From: Halomonas sp. SSL-5
Lineage (GTDB): Bacteria; Pseudomonadota; Gammaproteobacteria; Pseudomonadales; Halomonadaceae
Length of the DNA: 64,000 bases
Reading direction: 5' to 3'
NCBI RefSeq assembly: GCF_030708455.1
Contig: NZ_JAUYWF010000002.1
Coordinates: forward strand, 186,001 to 250,000
The position numbers and the translations under genes are program-made. Shown here in pieces: positions 19,404 through 28,838 of this stretch. Numbering within the stretch: position 1 is the first letter of the stretch; each line of letters starts with the position of its first letter. The notes under the pieces were generated by a model. That model worked only from the letters and a program-made list of their open reading frames with translations, had not been told where the DNA came from and did not search any database.

Positions 19404-20462
19404 ATGAGCGACAGCACCCCGAAAACCACCATCGCCAGCGGCAAGAAGTTTCGCACCGAGCACGGCTTCGCCGCCATCAAGGACGGCATCAAGCAGCGCT
19501 CCCAACAGGACGAGGGCGGCGGCGTCTCGGGCCGCAAGCCCAAGTGGCTGCGCGCCCAGATCCCCGGCGGCGAGCGCTTCGAGGCGGTCAAGCGCAATGT
19601 CAACGAGAACCGCCTGAGCACCGTGTGCGCCGAGTCACACTGCCCCAACATGGGCGAGTGCTGGAGCAATGGTACCGCCACCATCATGCTGATGGGCTCG
19701 GTATGCACCCGTGCCTGCCGCTTCTGCGCCGTGGACACCGGCAACCCCGGCGGCTGGCTGGATGCCGAGGAGCCGGCCAACACCGCCACGTCGGTGGAGC
19801 TGATGGGCCTGCGCTACGTGGTGCTCACCTCGGTGGACCGTGACGACCTCGACGACGGTGGCGCCGCCCACTACGCCGACTGCATCCGCGCCATCAAGGC
19901 CAACACCCCCGAGGTGGTGGTCGAGGCGCTGACCCCGGACTTCGATGGCGTGCACACGGCCATCGAGAGAGTCGTCGACTCCGGCCTCGAGGTGTTCGCC
20001 CAGAACGTCGAGACCGTCGAGCGCCTGACCGAGCGGGTGCGCGACCCCCGCGCCGGCTACCGCAAGACCCTGGACGTGCTGGCCCACGCCAAGGCCTACA
20101 AGCCCGGCGTGCTGACCAAGACCAGCCTGATGCTCGGCCTCGGCGAGAGCGACGAGGAGATACTGGCCACCTTCGACGACCTGCGCGAGATCGGCGTGGA
20201 TATCGTCACCCTCGGCCAGTACCTGCGTCCCACCCGCAACCACCTGCCGGTGGAGCGCTGGGTCAGCCCCGAGGAGTTCGAACGCTTCCGCCGAATCGGC
20301 CTGGAGAAGGGCTTCATGGAGGTGGCGGCGGGTCCGCTGGTGCGCTCCAGCTATCGCGCCGACCGGGTCTTCGAGAAGAACAACCTGGGGCTGGCCGCCC
20401 CTGCCGAGGTACCCGGCCAGGCGCCCGACCCCAACCGCATCGATGCCATCAATGTAGGCTGA
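19404..20462 (+). CDS. lipA: Lipoyl synthase
   Basis: A 352-aa radical-SAM enzyme that inserts two sulfurs into octanoyl-carrier domains. The auxiliary cluster cysteines are C75, C80 and C86 ([12 protein letters not shown]). The SAM cluster motif CTRACRFC gives C101, C105 and C108. The C-terminal RSSYRAD motif is present. The ATG at 19404 is preferred; the open frame extends upstream without family similarity. It lies on the plus strand and faces lipB-ybeD across a REP-like element, while in Pseudomonas lipA follows lipB on the same strand, so it has its own promoter here. Confidence 0.97.
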   Translation: MSDSTPKTTIASGKKFRTEHGFAAIKDGIKQRSQQDEGGGVSGRKPKWLRAQIPGGERFEAVKRNVNENRLSTVCAESHCPNMGECWSNGTATIMLMGSVCTRACRFCAVDTGNPGGWLDAEEPANTATSVELMGLRYVVLTSVDRDDLDDGGAAHYADCIRAIKANTPEVVVEALTPDFDGVHTAIERVVDSGLEVFAQNVETVERLTERVRDPRAGYRKTLDVLAHAKAYKPGVLTKTSLMLGLGESDEEILATFDDLREIGVDIVTLGQYLRPTRNHLPVERWVSPEEFERFRRIGLEKGFMEVAAGPLVRSSYRADRVFEKNNLGLAAPAEVPGQAPDPNRIDAINVG

Positions 20463-20475
20463 GCACCGAGGCAAA

Positions 20476-20599
20476 TGTGGGAGGTCGGCCTTGCCGAGCG
20501 AATGGAGGCCGAAGGCCTCCCCGGCGGTAGACGCCAGCGCCAGCAACATCGAAAGGGCGCCTACCGTCGCCATTCGCCCGGGGGACCCGGCCTCCCACG
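20476..20599. repeat. REP/BIME-like palindromic element, copy 2
   Basis: Bounded by TGTGGGAGG (20476-20484) and CCTCCCACG (20591-20599). It shares the GCGAATGGAGGCCGAAGG core and CTCCCCGGCGG with the copy at 11338. It lies between the convergent lipA and lipB stop codons, a typical REP position, and could act as a bidirectional transcript end or 3' stabiliser. Confidence 0.8.
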
Positions 20600-20611
20600 A
20601 CTGCCATATCG

Positions 20612-21274
20612 CTAGGCGCTATCCAGTTCCCTTCCCAACTCCCGCGCCAGGCACTCGGCCAGGCGCTCGCCCGCCGCCTCCACCCCGGGGCAGTCATCGA
20701 CCAGGTCGGCCAGGCGCGTCATCGCCATGCCCGCATAGCCGCAGGGGTTGATGCGCTCGAAGGGCGACAGGTCGCCGTCGATATTCAGCGCCACGCCGTG
20801 GAAGCTGCCACCGCGGCGGATGCGCAGCCCCAGCGAGGCGATCTTGGCCTCCCCGCCAGCGGGCTGCTCCACATAGACTCCCGGCGCATCAGGGCGTGCC
20901 CGCGCCTCGACCCCGTGCTCGGCGAGCATGGCGATCACCGCGTTCTCCAGGGCGCTGACCAGCTCGCGCACGCCCAGCCCGCCGCGGCGCACATCGATCA
21001 GCGGATAAAGCACCACCTGGCCGGGGCCATGGTAGGTGACCTGTCCCCCGCGGTCGGTCTGCACCACCGGGATATCGCCGGGCATCAGCAGGTGTTCGGG
21101 CTTGCCGGCCTGCCCCTGGGTAAAGACCGGGTCATGCTCGACCAGCCAGAACTGGTCGGGGGTATCGGCATCGCGCTCATCGGTGAGCTCACGCATCGCC
21201 CGCCACACGGGCTCGTAGGGGCGGCGTCCCAGGCGATGCAGCTCGATCGACGCAAGAGTGGGGCTAGCGGCCAT
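20612..21274 (-). CDS. lipB: Octanoyl-[acyl carrier protein]:protein octanoyltransferase
   Basis: A 220-aa LipB, moving octanoate from ACP to lipoyl domains, the step before LipA. It has the signature [12 protein letters not shown] (75-86), the catalytic lysine at 144 in [17 protein letters not shown], and the catalytic cysteine at 178 in INPCGY. Its ATG shares a base with the ybeD stop codon (TGATG), so translation is coupled. An in-frame upstream extension to 21451 overlaps ybeD and was rejected. Confidence 0.97.
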   Translation of the reverse strand: MAASPTLASIELHRLGRRPYEPVWRAMRELTDERDADTPDQFWLVEHDPVFTQGQAGKPEHLLMPGDIPVVQTDRGGQVTYHGPGQVVLYPLIDVRRGGLGVRELVSALENAVIAMLAEHGVEARARPDAPGVYVEQPAGGEAKIASLGLRIRRGGSFHGVALNIDGDLSPFERINPCGYAGMAMTRLADLVDDCPGVEAAGERLAECLARELGRELDSA

Positions 21275-21585
21275 CACACCACCATGTGCACGCGGCCGGT
21301 GGCCTTGAGCTCGACGAACAACGCCTGCAGCTGGGCCTCGCCGGTGGCGAGGATGGAGAGCCGTACCGACTGGAAGCGGCCATTGCGACTGTCGACCACC
21401 TGCATGGCGGCGGCATCGAACTCGGGGGCATGGCGGCTGACGATCTGGCACACCACCGCGGCGAAGTCATCGGCGGCGTCCCCGACCACCTTGAGTGGGT
21501 AGCGGCACGGGAAGGTGATCTTCGGCGGCTTGCCGGAGACCGGCCGGCTGGGGCGACGCAGGTCGCGCAGCGACTTGTCGTTCAT
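21274..21585 (-). CDS. ybeD: YbeD/DUF493 family protein
   Basis: A 103-aa small protein with a regulatory ACT-like fold (DUF493) and the family's [12 protein letters not shown] start. It is conserved beside lipB and dacA in gammaproteobacteria, but its biochemical role is not settled. The ATG at 21585 gives the family length; the earlier in-frame codon at 21690 would add a non-conserved stretch. It is coupled to lipB by a 1-nt overlap. Confidence 0.93.
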   Translation of the reverse strand: MNDKSLRDLRRPSRPVSGKPPKITFPCRYPLKVVGDAADDFAAVVCQIVSRHAPEFDAAAMQVVDSRNGRFQSVRLSILATGEAQLQALFVELKATGRVHMVV

Positions 21586-21709
21586 GCGGGTTCCAGGTGT
21601 TCGTGAATAGGCGACCATTTTACTCAAGGTCAGGGCTAGTGACCAATGCGCCGCCCCGAACGACAGGGCTATCGCAGATAGAGACAACACTATTTTGGGG
21701 AGCCCGATG

Positions 21710-21760
21710 ATAGTGGGAGCCCGATTATAGTGGGAGCCCGATTATAGTGGGAGCCCGATT
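21710..21760. repeat. Three perfect copies of a 17-bp REP-like unit
   Basis: The unit ATAGTGGGAGCCCGATT occurs three times head to tail without a mismatch, with a decayed partial copy just upstream. It contains the GTGGGAG half-site of the REP-like family. It lies in the 367-bp gap between ybeD and dacA. Confidence 0.95.
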
Positions 21761-21798
21761 TATCGGCGATCGCGGTGGTACAAGGGCGCCTACCAGCA

Positions 21799-21866
21799 CC
21801 ATCGCGCAGAATCTGCGCTCCCACGAAGGGCGCCATCGCGCAGCATCTGCGCTCCCACGAAGGGCG
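21799..21866. repeat. Two copies of a 34-bp repeat carrying CTCCCAC
   Basis: Two adjacent 34-bp copies (21799-21832 and 21833-21866) differ at one base. Each contains GCGCTCCCACGAAGGGC, the complement of the GTGGGAG half-site in the 17-bp repeats 40-90 bp away. The two arrays could pair into long stems. Confidence 0.92.
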
Positions 21867-21899
21867 CTACGGTAACTGCGATAGCCCTTCCCGAACGAC

Positions 21900-21928
21900 G
21901 AGGAGCAAGCCTTAACGGCTTGCTCCTC
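21900..21928. terminator. Strong hairpin downstream of dacA
   Basis: GAGGAGCAAGC (21900-21910) pairs perfectly with GCTTGCTCCTC (21918-21928) about 25 bp after the dacA stop codon. It lacks a T-run, so it may end transcripts only partly or protect the 3' end. Confidence 0.5.
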
Positions 21929-21952
21929 ATGGTCACGCCTGGCCGATGGCGA

Positions 21953-23164
21953 TCAGTCGAACCAGCCACCGATCAGGTTGGAGAAGAAGCGCTGCACCTG
22001 GTCGATCAGTTTCTTGATGAAGCTGCCCTCCTCGACCGTCTCCAGGGCCACCAGGGGCTGCTCGCCGACGACCTCCTCACCGAGGCTCACCTGCAGGGTG
22101 CCGACGCGGTCGCCCTGCTGGATCGGTGCCTCGATATCGTCCTGGATATCCAGATGCGCGGTGAGCTCCTCGTTGCGCGCCCGCGGCACGGTCATCACCA
22201 CGTCGCCATCGACGCCGACGCGCAGCTCGTTGATCTCGCCGCCCCATACCCGGGGTGTATTGAGCACCGAGCCACGGTCGTAGAGCTTGAGCGTCTCGAA
22301 GTAGCGGAACCCGTAGCTGAGCAGCTTCTGGGTCTCCTGGGCACGCGCCTCCTCGGAATTGGCGCCCATCACCACCGTGATCAGGCGCATGTCGTCACGC
22401 TTGGCCGAGGCCACCAGACAGTAGCCCGCCGCCTCGGTATGGCCTGTCTTGAGGCCATCCACGCTGGGGTCGCGCCACAGCAGGCGGTTGCGGTTTGGCT
22501 GGCGGATATCGCTGTAGGTGAAGTACTTCTCGGCGTAGATCTTATAGTGCTCGGGGTAATCCTGGATGATATGGCGCGAGAGCTGGGCCATGTCACGTGC
22601 CGTCGAGTAGTGATTCTCCGCCGGCAGGCCGGTGGCGTTGAGGAAGTTGGTGTTGCTCAGCCCCAGGCGGTCGGCGTGCTGGTTCATCAGGTCGGCGAAG
22701 GGCCCCTCTCCGCCGGCCAGGTGCTCGGCCACGGCCACGCTGGCATCGTTGCCGGACTGGATGATGATGCCGTAGAGCAGGTCGCGGATGGAGACCTGGC
22801 TCCCCACCTCGATGAACATCTTCGAACCCCCGGTGCGCCAGGCATTCTCGCTCACCGGCACCATGTCATCCATGGCGATATTGCCGCGATCGAGTTCACG
22901 CTCCACCAGGTAGGCGGTCATCAGCTTGGTCAGGCTGGCCGGCGGCAGGCGCTCATCGGAGTTGTGCTCGGCCAGCACGCGGCCGCTGTCGGCATCCATC
23001 AGGATCCAGCCACTCGCCGCCAGCTGCGGCGGCGAGGGAATCAGGGTCTGGGGCTGAGGAACCGGGACCTCCTGCGCCGCGGCAGGCGCCGCAACGAAAA
23101 GTGCCAGACAGGCCAGCAGCACCGGCAGCAGACGGCCACAACGTAGGGAAAACAGCTCTTTCAT
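21953..23164 (-). CDS. dacA: D-alanyl-D-alanine carboxypeptidase (PBP5/6 type)
   Basis: A 403-aa low-molecular-weight penicillin-binding protein that removes the terminal D-Ala of murein pentapeptides. It has a signal peptide (1-30, APAAAQ), SLTK with nucleophile Ser77 (77-80), SGN at 136-138 and KTG at 238-240, then the beta-rich C-terminal domain and an amphipathic helix (FFSNLIGGWF) for peripheral membrane anchoring. Family length is normal. It is the last gene of the envelope block, 46 bp after rlpA. An upstream in-frame extension (to 23410) lies inside rlpA and was discarded. Confidence 0.97.
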   Translation of the reverse strand: MKELFSLRCGRLLPVLLACLALFVAAPAAAQEVPVPQPQTLIPSPPQLAASGWILMDADSGRVLAEHNSDERLPPASLTKLMTAYLVERELDRGNIAMDDMVPVSENAWRTGGSKMFIEVGSQVSIRDLLYGIIIQSGNDASVAVAEHLAGGEGPFADLMNQHADRLGLSNTNFLNATGLPAENHYSTARDMAQLSRHIIQDYPEHYKIYAEKYFTYSDIRQPNRNRLLWRDPSVDGLKTGHTEAAGYCLVASAKRDDMRLITVVMGANSEEARAQETQKLLSYGFRYFETLKLYDRGSVLNTPRVWGGEINELRVGVDGDVVMTVPRARNEELTAHLDIQDDIEAPIQQGDRVGTLQVSLGEEVVGEQPLVALETVEEGSFIKKLIDQVQRFFSNLIGGWFD

Positions 23165-23210
23165 GGGGCGACTCTCGAAAGGATATTCTGGGAAGGGGGA
23201 GCGAGACCGA

Positions 23211-24140
23211 TCACTCGGCCTCCTTGACGATGAAACTCTCGGCGAAGCCGGCACGCTGCAGCGCCTCGCGCAGCGGTTCGACCTGGTCGGCGCGTGAGAT
23301 GGGGCCCACCTGCACGCGATGTGCCCCCGAGGCCTCGGCCACCCGCACCGGCCGCGACAACTCGCTCTCCAGGCGCGTACGCAGGGCACGAGCGCTGTCG
23401 GCGGACCCAAGCGCCGCCACCTGCAGGTAGAAGGGGCGGCCCTCCGCGGGGCGGCCGGCAGCAGAAGGCGCCTCGCGGGTCACGGACGTCATCGTGGAAG
23501 CGGCCGGCCGACCCGCGCCCTGACGCCCGGCGCCGGCAGCGGGTTGCGCCCCGCCGTTCTCGGCGAGCCAGCGGTCGACATCGATGGCCTCCACCCGCAC
23601 CCGCCCGGTGCCGTTATCGAGGATATCCAGGCGCGCCGCGGCGGCGTAGGAGAGGTCGATCTCGCGATCGCTGTGGAAGGGGCCGCGATCGTTGACCCGC
23701 ACGATCACCGAGCGGCCGTTATCCAGGCTGGTGACCCGGGCAAAGGTCGGCAGCGGCAGCGAGCGGTGGGCCGCCGACATCTTGTACATGTCGTAGATCT
23801 CGCCGTTGGACGTGGCGTAGCCGTGGAACTTCTCGCCATACCAGGAGGCCGTGCCCTGCCTGGCGTAGCCGCTGGCGTCCGGCAGCACATGATAGGTCTT
23901 GCCCCACACCTCGTAGGTGGACCGATTGCCACCGCGTGAGTGTGCTTCATGGCGGGGGACCGCATCGGGTACCCGGCTGACATCCGGCGGCTCCTCGGGG
24001 TAGGCGTCGCCGGACATGGCGTAGCGCCCCCCGGAAGACGCCGTGGCGGCCTGACCGGAATCGGATGGTGCGGGCCCGCCGCTTCCGGCACAGCCGGCCA
24101 GGGTGACCGCAAGGGCGATGGGCAGCCAGCGCAGCATCAT
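23211..24140 (-). CDS. rlpA: RlpA-like septal ring lytic transglycosylase
   Basis: A 309-aa lipoprotein (lipobox LAGC, Cys17) with a double-psi beta-barrel RlpA domain (about 95-185: GTASWYGEKFHGYATSNGE, then VRVNDRGPF and the IDLSYAAA end) and a C-terminal SPOR domain (about 235-309) that binds denuded glycans at the septum. In Pseudomonas RlpA cuts such stem-less glycans. Its ATG overlaps the mltB stop codon (ATGA). It lies between mltB and dacA. Confidence 0.96.
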   Translation of the reverse strand: MMLRWLPIALAVTLAGCAGSGGPAPSDSGQAATASSGGRYAMSGDAYPEEPPDVSRVPDAVPRHEAHSRGGNRSTYEVWGKTYHVLPDASGYARQGTASWYGEKFHGYATSNGEIYDMYKMSAAHRSLPLPTFARVTSLDNGRSVIVRVNDRGPFHSDREIDLSYAAAARLDILDNGTGRVRVEAIDVDRWLAENGGAQPAAGAGRQGAGRPAASTMTSVTREAPSAAGRPAEGRPFYLQVAALGSADSARALRTRLESELSRPVRVAEASGAHRVQVGPISRADQVEPLREALQRAGFAESFIVKEAE

Positions 24141-25207
24141 GGTCGTGCCTCCTCGTCATCGGCATCCACCGCCTGCAGCCAGTTGGCGTCGAGCTCGCTC
24201 GCCGCGGCGATGGCCTCGGCCAGCTCGACCACCGCCATGGCATAGAGGTGGCTATGGTTGTAGCGGGTGATCACGTAGAAGTTGTGCTCGCCGAGCCGAT
24301 AGCGCCAGTTGCCCTCGCCCTCCTCCACCGCCACCGGCAGCAGGCGATGGGCGTCGTCGACCGCCTCGGGCACCGCGATACCGGCGTCGCGCAGCGCCCC
24401 GGCGCGGGTGGCAGGCGGGCGGGCCGCGCGGTTGAAGTCGATGCTCTCCGGGGGCGTGGCGGGCCCCTCGGCCGTGTGGACGACGGGCGCACCGGGGCGC
24501 CAGCCGTGCTCGGCGAAGTAGTTGGCCACGCTGCCGATGGCATCCACCGGGTTGCTCCAGAGATCGCGCAGGCCGTCGTCGTCGAAGTCCACGGCGTAGG
24601 CGCGATAGCTGGTGGGGATGAACTGCGGGTAGCCCATGGCACCGGCGTAGGAGCCCAGTGGCTCGTCCGCGGGGACCTCCTGCTCGTGGGCGATCTCCAG
24701 GAAGGCGCCCAGCTCGCGGCGGAAGAAGTCGCCGCGGGTCGGGTGGTGGAAGGCCAGGGTGGCCAGGGAGTCGATCACCCGGTGGCTGCCGGTGATGCGA
24801 CCGTAGCGGGTCTCCACCCCGAGGATGGCGGCGATGATCTCCTCGGGCACGCCGTGCTCGGCCTCGGCGCGGGCGAAGGCGTCGGCGTGGGCCTCCAGGA
24901 AGGCCACCCCGCCGTGGATGCGCTCGGCGTCGAGGAAGATGGCACGGTACTCGTCCCAGCGCAGGCGCCGCTCGGCGGCGCCTGACATGGCGTCGAGCAC
25001 CTCCTGGCGATAGCGCGCCTGTTGCATGGCGCTCTCCAGCCAGCCGCGCGCGATCCCCTCATCGGCCAGTTCGTCGACCAGCGCCCGCGCCCCGGCGTGG
25101 TGGTCCGGGGCAAACTCCTGAGCGGCCAGCGGCGAGCTGGCCAGCAGGGCGGCACAGGCCAGCGTGGCCAGGCGCCCCTTCCTTCCCTGAATGCATGCCG
25201 GCATCAT
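24137..25207 (-). CDS. mltB: Membrane-associated lytic murein transglycosylase B family
   Basis: A 356-aa transglycosylase that cleaves the MurNAc-GlcNAc bond with 1,6-anhydro formation. The catalytic Glu132 is in GVETRYG. Downstream GAMGYPQFIPTSYRAYAVDFD is the strong family signature, with an Asp-rich DFDDDG stretch that may bind a metal. The N-terminus is a signal peptide (about 1-29, PLAAQ) without a lipobox, so this is the soluble SltB1-like form rather than lipid-anchored MltB. It is coupled to rlpA by ATGA overlap. Confidence 0.93.
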   Translation of the reverse strand: MMPACIQGRKGRLATLACAALLASSPLAAQEFAPDHHAGARALVDELADEGIARGWLESAMQQARYRQEVLDAMSGAAERRLRWDEYRAIFLDAERIHGGVAFLEAHADAFARAEAEHGVPEEIIAAILGVETRYGRITGSHRVIDSLATLAFHHPTRGDFFRRELGAFLEIAHEQEVPADEPLGSYAGAMGYPQFIPTSYRAYAVDFDDDGLRDLWSNPVDAIGSVANYFAEHGWRPGAPVVHTAEGPATPPESIDFNRAARPPATRAGALRDAGIAVPEAVDDAHRLLPVAVEEGEGNWRYRLGEHNFYVITRYNHSHLYAMAVVELAEAIAAASELDANWLQAVDADDEEARP

Positions 25208-25247
25208 GTGCGGCCTCCCTTGTCGGTGCCCGGCCCTCGTCGCGCGG

Positions 25248-26408
25248 CTAGCGAGGCAGCAGCCTGCGGTGGGCGTGAATGGCCATGAGAATACCGAAAC
25301 CGGCCATCAAGGTCACGCTGGAGGTGCCGCCGTAGCTGACCAGCGGCAGCGGCACGCCGACCACCGGCAGGATGCCGCTGACCATGCCGACGTTGACGAA
25401 CACATAGATGAAGAAGGTCAGGATCAGGCTGCCGGCCAGCAGGCGCCCGAAGGTCTCCTGGGCCTCGGCGGCGAGCCACAGCCCGCGGCAGACGATCAGC
25501 AGGTAGAGCACCAGGAAGGCCAGCATCCCCACCAGGCCGAACTCCTCGCCGAGCACTGCGACGATGAAGTCGGTATGCCGCTCGGGCAGGAACTCGAGCT
25601 GCGACTGGGTACCCTCCATCCAGCCCTTGCCCAGCACCCCGCCGCTGCCGATGGCGGTGGTGGACTGGATGATGTTCCAGCCCGCCCCCAGCGGGTCGCT
25701 GTTGGGGTCGAGGAAGGTCAGCACGCGTCGGCGCTGGTAGTCGTGCATGTTCATCCACAGTAGCGGCATCGCCGCCGCCGCCAGGGCGACAAGCAGGCCG
25801 ATGATGCGCCAGGAGAGACCCGCCAGCAGCACCACGAAGACCGCCGAGGCGCCCACCAGCAGCGAGGTGCCGAGGTCCGGCTGCTTGGCGATCAGCACCA
25901 CCGGCACCCCGACGATCACCGCACAAACGGCAAGATCCCGGGCCCTGGGCGGGAGTTCACGGCGGCTAAGGTAGGCGGCCACCATCAGCGGCATCGCCAG
26001 CTTCATCAGCTCCGAGGGCTGGAAGCGGATGACGCCGGGAATCACCAGCCAGCGCTGGGCCCCCATGCCCATGTCGCCCACCAGCTCCACCGCCACCAGC
26101 ATCATCACGCCGAGCAGGTAGGCCGGCAGTGCCCAGCGTATCAGCGTGGCCGGCGCAAACTGGGCGATCACCACCATCACCCCCAGCGCCACGCCGAAGC
26201 GGATGCCCTGGGCGATGACGATATCGAGGCGCTGGCCGCTGGCGCTGTACATCACCACCAGACCGGCGCCCATCAGCAGCAGCAGCATGCCCAGCAGCCA
26301 GGGGTCCAGGTGCACCCGCTCCCAGAAACCCCGGCGACGCGACATGCCGCTGGCCGGCGCCTTGACCGGATACGGTCGCCAGCGGCGCGAGAGGTCACTC
26401 AGCGCCAT
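25248..26408 (-). CDS. rodA: Peptidoglycan glycosyltransferase RodA (SEDS)
   Basis: A 386-aa SEDS polymerase with about ten membrane helices. It polymerises lipid II during cell elongation in complex with PBP2. Characteristic segments are RWLVIPGVIRFQPSELMK, KQPDLGTSLL and GVPLPLVSYGGTS. Its start is 3 bp after the mrdA stop codon. Confidence 0.97.
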   Translation of the reverse strand: MALSDLSRRWRPYPVKAPASGMSRRRGFWERVHLDPWLLGMLLLLMGAGLVVMYSASGQRLDIVIAQGIRFGVALGVMVVIAQFAPATLIRWALPAYLLGVMMLVAVELVGDMGMGAQRWLVIPGVIRFQPSELMKLAMPLMVAAYLSRRELPPRARDLAVCAVIVGVPVVLIAKQPDLGTSLLVGASAVFVVLLAGLSWRIIGLLVALAAAAMPLLWMNMHDYQRRRVLTFLDPNSDPLGAGWNIIQSTTAIGSGGVLGKGWMEGTQSQLEFLPERHTDFIVAVLGEEFGLVGMLAFLVLYLLIVCRGLWLAAEAQETFGRLLAGSLILTFFIYVFVNVGMVSGILPVVGVPLPLVSYGGTSSVTLMAGFGILMAIHAHRRLLPR

Positions 26409-26411
26409 GGG

Positions 26412-28319
26412 TCAGTTCCCCGCCAGGCGTTCATCATCTTCCTCCATCTCCTCGCGAATCTGCTCGACATCGGACTCATCGTCATCGAGCAGCCAGGCAT
26501 CGGTCATCGCCCGCGCCAGGTGGGCGGCATGGGTGCTGCCCCCGCCGGCGTTCTCGACGATCACCGACACGGCAATCTGCGGCTCCTCGATCGGCGCGAA
26601 GGCCATGAACAGGGCATGGTCGCGCAGGCGCTCGGCCAGCTCGTCGGCGTTGTACTTCTGGTCCTGTCCCAGCGAGAAGACCTGGGCGGTGCCCGACTTG
26701 CCGCCCATGCGGTACTCGAGCCCCACCCCGGTGCGCCGTGCGGTCCCCTCATGGCCGGAGATCACCTTCTCCATGCCGGAGAAGACCCGGTCCCACCAGC
26801 CCTCGTTGGCCAGCTCGATATCCTCCGGGGTATCGGGCAGCGGCTCCGGCAACGCCTCCCCGCCGAGGCTCCTGGCCAGGCGCGGCTTGACCCAGTGCCC
26901 CCGGTTGGCCAGCACCGCGGTGGCGGTGGCCAGCTGCAGCGGGGTGAGCTGCCAGTAGCCCTGGCCGATCCCCACCGAGAGCGTCTCGCCGGGGTACCAC
27001 GGCTGGTTGTAGCGCTCCCGCTTCCAGTCCCGGGACGGCATCAGGGCGTCGCTCTCGCCGAAGATATCGTGGCCGACCCGCGTGCCGAAGCCGAAGTCGG
27101 TCATGTTGGCATGGATGCGGTCGATGCCCAGGTCGTGGGCCAGGGTGTAGTAGTAGGTGTTGTTGGAGACGGCGAGGGAGCGCTCCATATCGACGCGCCC
27201 GTGCCCCCAGCGCAGCCAGTTGCGGTAGCGACGATCGTCGTTGGGGAGCTGGAAGTAGCCGGGGTCGTAGATGGTCTTGTCGGGGGTGATCACGCCCTCG
27301 GCCAGTCCGGCCAGGGCCAGGAAGGGCTTGATGGTGGAGCCGGGAGGATAGTGGCCGCGAATCGCCCGGTTGTAGAGCGGCAGATCGAGGTTCTCCTGCA
27401 AGCCGCGGTAGGCGGCCACATCGATACCGGTCACGAACTGGTTGGTGTCGTAGCCCGGGGCCGAGACCATCGCCAGGATACCGCCGGTGGCGGGCTCGAT
27501 GGCGACGATGGCGCCGCGCCGACCGTCGAGCAGCTCGAAGGCCAGGTGCTGGAGCTCCTTGTCCAGCGTCAGGGTCAGGTCCTTGCCGGGCACGGGATCG
27601 GTGCGTCCCAGTTCACGCAGCACCCGACCGCGGGCATTGGTCTCCACCTTGCGCAGCCCGGCCTCGCCATGCAGCGCCTCCTCGTAGAAGCGCTCGACGC
27701 CGGTCTTGCCGATGAAGTGGGTGCCGGCATAGCGACCGGCGTCCAGGCGTTCGAGCTCCTCGGTATTGATGCGTCCCACGTAACCCAGGGCGTGAGCCAT
27801 CACTTCGGCATCGGGGTAGTAGCGCAGCAGCTGGGCCTCCACCTCGACGCCCGGCAGCAGGTGGCGATTGACCGCCAGCCGCGCGATCTGTCCCTCGTCG
27901 AGATCGCTCATCAGCAGCGCCGGCTGGAAGGGACGCTGGCGCTGGCGCGAGCGCACCCGGAACGCCTCCGCCTCTTCGGGGGGGAGCTCGAGGATCTCCA
28001 CCAGCCGCGTCAGGGTCGCGTCGAGGTCCTCGACCCGCTCACGCACCAGGGTGAGGTTATAGGTCGGCCGATTCTCTGCCAGCAGTTCGCCGTTGCGATC
28101 GTAGATCAGGCCGCGGGTAGGCGGCAGCGGCTCGACACGCACCCGGTTCTTCTCCGAGCGCGTGGTGTAGACCTCGTGCTGAACCACCTGAAGATAGGCC
28201 AGGCGTCCCATCAGCAGTCCGGTGAGGCTGAACACCACGACCAGGGCCAGCAGCGCACGCACCCGGAAGATACGCAGCTCCTGCTCGGGGCTCTTGAGGT
28301 TATGACGTGACTTGCGCAT
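26412..28319 (-). CDS. mrdA: Penicillin-binding protein 2, elongasome transpeptidase
   Basis: A 635-aa class B PBP, the transpeptidase partner of RodA. A single N-terminal membrane anchor (about 18-40) is followed by the pedestal domain (RGLIYDRNGELLAEN) and the transpeptidase domain with STIK (Ser328), SNN (385-387) and KSGT (541-544). The C-terminal 30 residues are strongly acidic. It is immediately upstream of rodA. Confidence 0.98.
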   Translation of the reverse strand: MRKSRHNLKSPEQELRIFRVRALLALVVVFSLTGLLMGRLAYLQVVQHEVYTTRSEKNRVRVEPLPPTRGLIYDRNGELLAENRPTYNLTLVRERVEDLDATLTRLVEILELPPEEAEAFRVRSRQRQRPFQPALLMSDLDEGQIARLAVNRHLLPGVEVEAQLLRYYPDAEVMAHALGYVGRINTEELERLDAGRYAGTHFIGKTGVERFYEEALHGEAGLRKVETNARGRVLRELGRTDPVPGKDLTLTLDKELQHLAFELLDGRRGAIVAIEPATGGILAMVSAPGYDTNQFVTGIDVAAYRGLQENLDLPLYNRAIRGHYPPGSTIKPFLALAGLAEGVITPDKTIYDPGYFQLPNDDRRYRNWLRWGHGRVDMERSLAVSNNTYYYTLAHDLGIDRIHANMTDFGFGTRVGHDIFGESDALMPSRDWKRERYNQPWYPGETLSVGIGQGYWQLTPLQLATATAVLANRGHWVKPRLARSLGGEALPEPLPDTPEDIELANEGWWDRVFSGMEKVISGHEGTARRTGVGLEYRMGGKSGTAQVFSLGQDQKYNADELAERLRDHALFMAFAPIEEPQIAVSVIVENAGGGSTHAAHLARAMTDAWLLDDDESDVEQIREEMEEDDERLAGN

Positions 28320-28370
28320 CGGGTTCCCGGGGTTGGCGAGAGCGCGGCGAGAGAGCGGCGAGGCGTCGAC

Positions 28371-28838
28371 TCAGCGATGGTAGGGGTGGCCGACCATCAG
28401 CGTCCAGGCGCGGTAGAGCTGTTCGGCGAGCAGGATACGCACCAGCGGATGTGGCAGCGTCAGCGGCGACAGCGACCAGCGCTGATCGGCGGCGGCGGAG
28501 AGCTCCGGCGCCAGGCCGTCGGGACCACCGACCAGCAGCGCCACGTCGCGCCCGGCCAGCCGCCAGGCCTCGGCCTGCTCGGCGAGCCGCTCGGTGCTCC
28601 AGGCCTTGCCGCCCACTTCCAGGGCGACCACGTGCTCATCGCCGCGCAGCCTGGCGCGTATCCGCTCGGCCTCGCTGGCCATGGCCCGGGTCAGATCGGC
28701 GTTCTTGCCGCGCTGCCCCGGGGCGATCTCCTCCACCGTCAGGGTGAAATCACGGGGCAGGCGCTTGCGGTACTCCTCGACCCCCTCATTGACCCAGGCG
28801 GGCATGCGCGTGCCTACCGCCAGCAGGCGCACCTTCAT
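28371..28838 (-). CDS. rlmH: 23S rRNA pseudouridine-1915 N3-methyltransferase RlmH
   Basis: A 155-aa SPOUT methyltransferase. It has the MKVRLLAVGTRMPAW start, the knot region LLVGGPDGLAPE and the conserved RILLAEQLYRAW and GHPYHR end. It methylates pseudouridine 1915 in helix 69 of 70S ribosomes. Its ATG overlaps the rsfS stop codon by 4 nt. Confidence 0.98.
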   Translation of the reverse strand: MKVRLLAVGTRMPAWVNEGVEEYRKRLPRDFTLTVEEIAPGQRGKNADLTRAMASEAERIRARLRGDEHVVALEVGGKAWSTERLAEQAEAWRLAGRDVALLVGGPDGLAPELSAAADQRWSLSPLTLPHPLVRILLAEQLYRAWTLMVGHPYHR

